This document shows positions 1 through 5,262 of a DNA stretch of 5,262 nt, piece by piece. The notes under the pieces were generated by a model that searched no databases, was not told the origin of the DNA, and saw only the letters and a program-made list of their open reading frames with translations. Made by a program: the position numbers and the translations under genes. The stretch is from Candidatus Omnitrophota bacterium (lineage in GTDB: Bacteria > Omnitrophota > Gorgyraeia > Gygaellales > Profunditerraquicolaceae). Location: contig JAQTZX010000111.1 in assembly GCA_028687525.1 (NCBI GenBank), positions 1 through 5,262 of the forward strand, read 5' to 3'. Within the stretch, counting starts at the first letter, position 1; every line of letters begins with the position of its first letter.

Positions 1-414
1 TTTGATTTCGGTTTGATAGGTTTTGACTTTAGGGTTGAGGTGTTTAACAATCTCGTTTTAGAAGATCTTGAGCGGGGAGAAATCGAATTTAATAGCGATG
101 ACCTGGTGTTAATACTTAAGCAGTATCAGAATTTTGTAGATAAAAATCTGAGCGAGGAAGAGATTCGATTAGCAATAGAGATTCTGCGGTTCCGTTTTAT
201 AGAAGCGTTTTACAGGATGTTTGTCAAGGGAGGACAGAGTGACGTCACAAATAACGGTGAAAAATTAGATTATGCCATGAGAGCCCAGAAGTCTTTCTTG
301 AGATTCTTAGATCGCTGTGCGTCTTCAAAAACCATTGGCGATTTTGTCCGGGAAATTACCGGGTGTACGGAATGTCTTTATTCTGAAAAGGCCGTCTCGG
401 TTAATTTTCCTGCA
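1..414 (+). other. Unrecognised, mainly helical region (residues 1-138)
   Basis: This part of the giant protein looks largely alpha-helical and charged: Glu-rich stretches around residues 21-30 and 51-60, and amphipathic helices near residues 58-75 and 90-105. Four of the residues between 106 and 125 of note are cysteines (C106, C122, C125, the last two in a CTEC pair), but no second CxxC pair is visible, so a zinc ribbon is not supported. A short polar turn (GGQSDVTNNGEK, residues 77-88) splits it into two helical halves. I recognise no family here. It may be the C-terminal half of a domain that begins upstream of the window. Confidence 0.35.
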
Positions 415-3400
415 GCGGATGTTCGTATTACAATCGGAGTGAACGGAAAGAACGAATTCTTTTCTACTGTGAAAAGGGAAGCCGGTTCCGTTTACGAAGA
501 TGAACTCGCAGTTTTGCGGAAAGCCATGGATTCCGCTCTAAAGATGATGATGAAGAATGATTTTACAAAGGTCTTGGCGTGGTTGGGGGATGATAAATAT
601 AGGGAAATCAAGTTGAATATTCACGGTAGGGAAGGAGTTGTCTGCGAGGCTGACGTGCAGAGGAATGAATTGTACCTTTCCTGGAGAGCGATGCGCGCGC
701 CTCCGGAATGGAACGCCGTTCCCGCCTCATACGCGGGAGAACTTTCCCTTTCCTTGCCTTTCTTCCTTTATCATGGTCTGCGGCATTTGATTGTGCGCGG
801 CCAGTCTGAGGCCATCGTCCAGTTCAATGTAATCGAACAATTAAGAGAAACTTTAAAAGAAACCCCCGAAGTTCTTAATGCCTACCTGAAGATTATCTCC
901 CCGTCCTTGGATAACGGCATTACCGGTACCGATTTTTGGTTTAATATTCTTTCTGCGATACAGAAAAAACAAGTACTCCAATTCTCCGCCTCCGTGCCTT
1001 TGTCTCAAACGGAGATATTAGTGAGCGTAGACGCCAGATATAACGATAGAGTCAATCTCAATCATGCGGATCCCTCCATGACTACCTATATCAACGATCT
1101 TCCCTGGGATGGCGTCTTGCCGTTCCCGGATGTCGATATACACATTGATTCCATGCGTGCAGAAATCGGCGACCGGGATTATCTCGTTATCCCGCAGTGC
1201 AATCCGTATATCAACGATCATGTTATCATCTTCCAGGGCGGCAGGATATATCACCGGCGCGGAGAATTCAATAGGAACGGCTTTGCCGTCCATGCGGGAA
1301 AAGAGCGGACGTATACGTGTTTAGTGGTGTATAAGAACGGCAAGACGGCTATAGAACGATTGAGATTGCTTAAGGATATGGCCGGCATCAGCGACAAGGT
1401 ATATTTAGACAGTAAGGATGTTACCTCGGATGTTTTGCTTGCTATGTATGGCCAGCAGATAGTGAGGGACGGCATGGTGTTTGATCCTGCGGAACGGGAA
1501 TTCGATTCTCCCGGTGAGTTTCCCGATCACCGCCAACTGCAGGGTAAGTATTCGCATGATTTATTAGCTTTGAATGATAGGGGAGAATTGCAGGTATTGT
1601 CTCTTTCGGGAAATAGAAAAGAGGGAGTCGGCGTTACCATCAGGCAGGCCGCTGAATTCGCGGTATCACAGGGTGCGAGAGACGCCGTTCTTTTCTCAAA
1701 CGGGGGGGATGTGAATTTGAGATTAAACGAACATATGGTTGCCGAATCCCCGGCAGGATATAATCCCGTAAAGACATTTTCTTCGGCAGTAATAGCGGTA
1801 GCATTCCCCAGAGGCGCGGCCAGGATAGAGAGTAGTTTTGACGGCGGCATTAGAGCCCGGCGTATCGCGCACGGCGTAAAATCCCAGGAAGAACTGCAGG
1901 AAATGATCGGCCTGGGATTCACGATCTTTGAGGTCGATGTTCAGATGACCAGCGATAAAAAGTTAACGGCTTACTGGGACACAATTGATGAGAAATGCGT
2001 CTATGATTATACGTTCGAGCAACTAAAAGCGAAACTCGAACCTTCAATGGAATATAAACTCCTGGATATAGCCGAAATGCTGGAAGTGATCCATGATAAT
2101 AACTTAACCGTTTATCTGGATCTGAAAGACTGGCCGACATACAAATATAATAAAGGAATGAATCAAGAGTATAATAAATATGAAGACTATCAGAGGCTTT
2201 TCCTGGATGAAATCAAAGCCCAGGTGGAGCGGTTTGGGTTGGAGAACCAGGTTTTTGCGGGGGCTTTTAATTTTGATTATCTTAGAGAGTTAAAACGCTC
2301 GACTCCCTACATAAAAACATATTTCGCAGCGGAAAAACTTACGGAAAAATCCGAATTTGAATCCGCAGAAGAAAAGAAACTGCGGATAGAAAAGGAAGTA
2401 GAGAAACTGGTAAAGATTAAGGATGATTTGAATGCCACTGGAGTTTTCATCTACGAAAAATATTTGAGAGAGAATGAGGAGTTGATAGGGGAATTACACG
2501 GGAAGAATATGGAGATCGTAACTAAATTTTTAAAGGATTCCGAAAAGTTTGGGACTGTGGCTTTGAATGCGGATTTTATCGCCGTAGACCTGGAGAATTA
2601 TTCTGAATTTACAGGCATGGTGGAAGCATTGAAGGCCTCTGACATAGACGGCGGAAACAGGGCATATTCGTACGCTCTCGGGGCGGGAATCCTGCTTTCG
2701 CTGGTTTTAGGCGCTGAGCTTGAGGCTATTTATCTCGCGTCGGCATTGATCTTTTCGTGGCTGTTCTGGAGAATGTTCCTGGCAACAGGTTTTTATCCGG
2801 TTATGTTCCCCAGGGTTGTTGTTTACATCACTCTGATAGGCGGGATGCTTATGTTTGGATTTGTGCCGGCCGACGATATGGGACGGGTAGTCGCCGCGAT
2901 GATCGGCTTCCCCGCCGGTTTCGGCGTATTCGTCTTGAGCGCCCGGAAAATGATCGAAGATTTTCAAAGGGAGCAGCTGCGCGTTGAAGGAGAATGGAAT
3001 GACCGGTTTAATCGGGATGGAGGAGAAAAAGCCGTTGGTATAATTGTTCCGTCAGATTTTATTTCCGTATCCAGGCGGTATCTCAGTAACGCCGTAATCC
3101 GCGCTCCTCCCGTGAAGAGATTCAGCGTTGTTTTACTGTTTTTGTTGTTTGTGTCTGCGATCGTAGTAATTCCCGCCTCGGCAGCTCCGGATTTCTTTTT
3201 CGATTTGTTCAATAAAAGCCTCTCAGAATTAATAGGTCTGGGAAAAGCCGAAAATTTGGTCGATAATTTTATCAATGCAGCGATATTGGTTGCCGTCATT
3301 GCTTCTCTCGGAGAAATCACGGGGAAAGTATTTCATGCCCGTAAGGGGATAGGGGTGCTTTTCGCGGTTATCGTGATGACGCTTGCCGTTATGCCGGGAG

Positions 3401-5262
3401 ATATTTTGTTCTGGGGCATTGTGCTTATCGGCTTTATCCCGGGATACTTTAACGGGAGAGATACTTCAGTGGGATATCCCTGGTCGCCCAGCCTGCAGCC
3501 GGTTAGGTTATCCGATCGCGATTTTGCTTTATGGGCGCAGGACGCGCTGAATTCCATAAAGGACGGAAGGTCCGAGGCTTTTATGGCGCGCAACGATGTT
3601 GGGGACTTATTCAAGAGATATTTCTTCTCCATGCTGCTCGAAGCCCGTATGTATAAGTCGGCTCTTATCTGGGCGGCAATAATCAGCTGGACGTTCACGG
3701 CATCCGTGATGAATTACTATCCTTTAGAGCAAATGTGGGCGTATATTTGGTTTGTCCCGGCCGCATTTGTGCTTGGCTGGAGCATCGGCAACCTTGTCCG
3801 GTATATCAAGGGACAGTCGGACAGGGAATCGACTGCTGCCCCAAGCTATTATGACGGAGGAGAATCCTTTAGATTGGCGCAGTTATTATCCGCGACTGGC
3901 CTGCTGTTTGCTACGGTTTTGGTTGCAGGGTTTATTTTCGAAACAGCCGCGCTTTTCGGGGTAGACGCGTTAGGGCTTATGGATGTTTTTCTTTTTAATG
4001 CTTTCCTGGGCGCGCTGGCTGATTTACTTACGGATGTTTTCTCCTGGTACTACTGGGTATCATTATTTTATTCTTTACTGGTCGCGGTTGTCTCTTATTA
4101 CTCTTTCAAAAGGCTTATGCGAAAGACGTCTTTAAGTGCGCTGAACCGTCAGAAAGCGGTATGGATTTTAACGGGAATGGCCACTAGTTTTGCTGCAATG
4201 ATCATTCGGGAATTTGTCGTTATTGGTATTGATATCTCAGGCCTTGAATTCGTAGCTTCATGGCCGGTCGTGTTCATAGTGCTGGCTGTTATTTTGTCCT
4301 CGGGAGCGATATCCGGGTTAGTGATAAACCAGGCTGAATCAGACCGCCTTCTGACCAATGGCGGAGTGATTGGAATGATCCACGGGGCTTTTTATCAGGT
4401 TTTTCTTTCTAACTGGTATTCTTCCGGAACTGTTGAAGAGCTCGCTCTATTGGTGGGATTGAATTTCTCAGTTGTGTTCGGCGCTTCGATTGGGATAGCC
4501 CTGTTTCGCTATTTCGCGGGTATGTACGGGGTGGATGAGAAGTTTCTGAGTGACGTCGAAGATCGTGAAGAAGGCGGCACCCGGGATTATGTAAGGTCTG
4601 CGGCGGAAAACGAAGAAAAAATTGTTGTTCAGGAGAACATTGTTCCCCGGCATACGATCTTTGACTTGGTATTTAGTATTAAAAAGCGGCTGGCAAGTAA
4701 TCCCGAGAAAAAAGCCGGGGATTTAATGAGGGAGCTGGATATCTCGAAAGAAGAACTGTTAAGCGCGTACCGGTTTATTAAATACTCTCCCGAACTCCAG
4801 CAATCGCTTATTGCCGACAGCGGGATGCCGGTTGTGGCGAATGATCTTGCACAATTATTGAACAACCGGGCATTTGTCGAAGCGTTTCTCAGCGGAGAGC
4901 CGGTTTGTCCTTCTATTGTTGAGATCCACCCCGGCATCGCTTGTTGTTATAACTGCGTTTTCTGCTACAACAAGTGCGACAGCGAGAAGCCGAAGATGTA
5001 TTATGATATGGAAAGATTCGGGAGAATGCCTTTGACGCCGGAGCGGGCAGAGCAGATAGTTGAAGAATTTGCGAAAAAAGGCGTTAAACAAATATGGATT
5101 TCAGGAGGACTGGAACCGTTTACATCGAAGGAGACGGTACTCGCAATCATGAAGAAAGCGCAGGCGTATAATATCAAAACGCGCATATACACCAACGGGC
5201 AGTTTTTTGACGAAAACGTCCAGGAAATAGCCGCGCATAGTGGGTGGGTGAGGTTTAGCGTG
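1..5262 (+). CDS. Internal segment of a giant multidomain membrane protein (NAGPA-like / GDPD-like / polytopic membrane / radical SAM), partial at both ends
   Basis: Frame 1 is free of stop codons over all 1,754 codons. With random codons the chance is about (61/64)^1754, near 10^-36, so the frame is certainly coding. It opens with FDFGLIGFD and ends in RFSV inside a radical SAM core, so both termini are outside the window and the full protein exceeds 1,754 residues. The module order is helical unknown, mixed region with HGLRH, NAGPA-like, GDPD-like, membrane block of about 15-17 segments, charged linker, radical SAM. No internal ATG is preceded by a break in the frame, so this is one polypeptide and not an operon. 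No signal peptide can be judged because the N-terminus is absent. The domain mixture and size recall giant proteins of Omnitrophota (inference). The overall function is not known. I am sure of the reading frame and moderately sure of the named modules. Confidence 0.97.
415..1167 (+). other. Mixed alpha/beta region with an HGLRH motif, possible degenerate zinc-peptidase-like domain (residues 139-389)
   Basis: A beta strand (VRITIGVNG, 141-149) is followed by a helix at about 164-195, a beta-rich segment at 200-230, and then a hydrophobic helix ending in FFLYHGLRHLI (254-264). H258 and H262 have the spacing of the HExxH zinc motif, and E270, 12 residues after H258, lies in the following SEAIVQFNVIEQL helix. 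The catalytic Glu of HExxH is replaced by Gly259, so if this is a metallopeptidase fold it is probably inactive as a protease. The alternative is a chance HxxxH in an unrelated domain, which I cannot exclude. Residues 320-389 are beta-rich (for example ILVSVDARY) and lead into the NAGPA-like domain. I do not assign a function. Confidence 0.3.
1168..1806 (+). other. NAGPA-like (phosphodiester glycosidase / DUF2233-type) domain, signature residues altered (residues 390-602)
   Basis: The family includes the N-acetylglucosamine-1-phosphodiester alpha-N-acetylglucosaminidase that uncovers mannose 6-phosphate tags in animals; bacterial members are linked to sugar-phosphodiester glycan chemistry. 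Matching features in order: a block near YGQQIVRDGMVF (483-494) resembling the family's 'GgpxLVxdG'; SHDLLALNDRGEL (518-530) resembling 'PRTAIGxxxdG'; LSLSGN (533-538) where 'vDGR' is usual; GVTIRQAAEFAVSQGARDAV (544-563) resembling 'GxtlxElAxxlxxlGaxxAl'; and SNGGDVNL (566-573) where 'LDGGGSS' is usual. The closing strand SSAVIAVAF (594-602) also fits. The length of about 210 residues is normal. The Arg of PRT, the Asp of DGR and the first Asp and Ser of DGGGS are missing, so catalysis is doubtful. The domain is joined to the GDPD-like module by a short linker containing DGG. Confidence 0.62.
1849..2640 (+). other. GDPD-like TIM-barrel domain (glycerophosphodiester phosphodiesterase family), active site partly lost (residues 617-880)
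   Basis: GDPD enzymes hydrolyse glycerophosphodiesters to glycerol 3-phosphate and an alcohol, using two His and a metal held by acidic residues. Here RIAHG (621-625) fits the first strand with catalytic H624, but the 'HRG' Arg is absent. FEVDVQMTSDKKL (643-655) is a clear 'iExDVxlTkDg' motif, retaining E644 and D646. The next motif, usually 'HD', reads AYWDTIDE (657-664), so W659 replaces the second catalytic His. DYTFEQLKAKL (669-679) matches the 'dxTleELkxl' helix, LLDIAEMLEVI (687-697) matches 'pTLeEvL', and VYLDLK (704-709) matches 'lxiElK'. FAGAFNFDYLRELKRSTP (752-769) fits the late 'xxSFdxxxLxxlrxxxP' strand and helix. A Lys/Glu-rich insertion lies at about 780-845. The fold is well supported; hydrolase activity is doubtful. 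Confidence 0.75.
2338..2535 (+). other. Charged helical insertion within the GDPD-like barrel (residues 780-845)
   Basis: Residues 780-845 are dominated by Lys and Glu (for example EEKKLRIEKEVEKLVKIKDD, 790-809) with Leu/Val/Ile spacing suggestive of a helical hairpin or short coiled coil. It falls between the strand FAGAFNF and the last barrel elements (VALNADFIAVDL, 853-864), where ordinary GDPD proteins have a short loop. It may cap the barrel or mediate contacts; the sequence does not say which. Confidence 0.45.
2665..4518 (+). other. Polytopic membrane block, about 15-17 hydrophobic segments (residues 889-1506)
   Basis: Likely membrane segments by hydrophobicity, in residues: 889-903, 906-926, 938-957, 963-981, 1041-1060, 1091-1105, 1117-1131, 1134-1150, 1218-1238, 1245-1264, 1293-1316, 1320-1342 (weaker), 1347-1368, 1387-1406, 1420-1441, 1454-1472 (weaker) and 1481-1503. 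Basic clusters fall between pairs of segments: ARK (981-983), SRR and VKR (1024-1040), HARK (1112-1115), RYIK (1267-1270), and FKRLMRK to NRQK (1369-1385). By the positive-inside rule these loops are cytoplasmic and both ends of the block are inside. Soluble loops of about 60 residues occur at 982-1040 and 1152-1216, and a shorter one at 1267-1292. I recognise no transporter or enzyme signature; it could be a membrane anchor, a scaffold or an unknown transporter-like unit. Segment borders are estimates. Confidence 0.8.
3454..3648 (+). other. Soluble loop inside the membrane block (residues 1152-1216)
   Basis: A hydrophilic stretch separates two groups of membrane segments. It begins NGRDTSVGYPWSPSLQP (1152-1168), continues into a helix LSDRDFALWAQDALNSIKDG (1170-1189) and ends in LFKRYFFSMLLEARMYK (1203-1219), which could be an amphipathic helix lying on the membrane before the next segment. 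With the positive-inside rule it faces the cytoplasm. I recognise no domain in it. Confidence 0.4.
4519..4911 (+). other. Charged linker and helical lead-in to the radical SAM domain (residues 1507-1637)
   Basis: After the last membrane segment comes a strongly acidic linker (DEKFLSDVEDREEGG, 1512-1526) that carries EGG, similar to the DGG tripeptides at other module borders. It then becomes a set of short helices: HTIFDLVFSIKKRLASNP (1551-1568), AGDLMRELDISKEELLSAYRF (1572-1592) and NDLAQLLNNRAFVEAFLSG (1614-1632). The helical part runs without a gap into the radical SAM core and is probably an N-terminal extension of that enzyme domain. No cofactor motif is visible in it. Confidence 0.45.
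4912..5262 (+). other. Radical SAM domain, N-terminal part, truncated by the window end (residues 1638-1754)
   Basis: Radical SAM enzymes bind a [4Fe-4S] cluster through three Cys and cleave S-adenosylmethionine to start radical chemistry. EIHPGIACCYNCVFCYNKC (1641-1659) holds the canonical CxxxCxxC as C1648, C1652 and C1655, with the aromatic Y1656 right after. QIWISGGLEPF (1697-1707) is the second strand with the SAM-binding GG motif in a GGLEP form. TRIYTNGQFF (1726-1735) is the usual third strand ending in TNG, and VRFSV (1750-1754) is the start of the fourth strand, where the window ends. About 115 residues of a core of roughly 200 are visible. All expected motifs are intact, unlike the upstream modules. 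Extra cysteines C1649 and C1659 flank the cluster. The substrate cannot be told without the C-terminal part; an auxiliary-cluster (SPASM-type) tail cannot be judged. Confidence 0.92.

Noticed and set aside
364..375. CTEC (residues 122-125) as half of a zinc ribbon
   Set aside because: No second CxxC or His/Cys pair lies within a suitable distance, so a zinc-binding fold is not supported.
544..552. Three consecutive ATG codons as a possible gene start
   Set aside because: They are in frame with uninterrupted upstream coding sequence, have no break or convincing ribosome site before them, and fall in the middle of a predicted helix.
1527..1922. Reverse-strand open frame of 131 codons, with several shorter ones on both strands
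   Set aside because: All are short, lie opposite or out of frame with the continuous + strand coding frame, and translate to compositionally odd sequences without recognisable motifs. They are shadows of the real gene.
3019..3864. Shine-Dalgarno-like GGAGGAGAA occurs twice, at 3019-3027 and 3856-3864, hinting at internal translation starts
   Set aside because: Both copies are the codons of a DGG-E linker in the long open frame. The first has no in-frame start codon close behind; the second has only an in-frame TTG at 3874. Neither marks a gene break.
1..5262. Possibility that several adjacent genes are joined through a reassigned stop codon
   Set aside because: None of TAA, TAG or TGA occurs in the frame, so no reassignment is needed to read through it.

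Overview
The whole window is the interior of one very large protein-coding gene on the + strand. Reading from base 1 in frame 1 there is no stop codon through base 5262. This gives 1,754 sense codons open at both ends, so neither the start nor the stop of the gene lies here. There is no intergenic space, and I see no RNA gene, mobile element, CRISPR array, promoter or terminator. Base composition is moderate (mid-40s % G+C by eye) and codon use looks even along the frame.

Layout in residues of the visible protein. Residues 1-138 are a helical region I do not recognise. Residues 139-389 are a mixed region containing HGLRH, a possible relic of a zinc-peptidase HExxH motif. Residues 390-602 are a NAGPA-like (phosphodiester glycosidase, DUF2233 type) domain with altered signature residues. 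Residues 617-880 are a glycerophosphodiester phosphodiesterase (GDPD)-like barrel that keeps one catalytic His and the ExD pair but has Trp where the second His is expected. Residues 889-1506 are a large membrane block of about 15-17 hydrophobic segments. Residues 1507-1637 are a charged linker and helical region. Residues 1638-1754 are the first part of a radical SAM domain with an intact CxxxCxxC cluster motif, cut by the window end. Short DGG (or EGG) tripeptides sit in hydrophilic linkers at or near the module borders.

A giant, mosaic, multi-domain membrane protein of this kind points to an uncultivated bacterium of the PVC group. Candidate phylum Omnitrophota, known for exceptionally long genes, is the most likely source; this is inference from style and not from a marker gene. 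How the parts cooperate cannot be read from the sequence. Two phosphodiester-bond-related folds lie next to a polytopic membrane region and a radical SAM enzyme, which would fit a membrane-anchored lipid or glycan modification machine. The eroded active sites upstream equally allow binding or scaffold roles. By the positive-inside rule both ends of the membrane block face the cytoplasm, which suits the oxygen-sensitive, SAM-using radical SAM domain.
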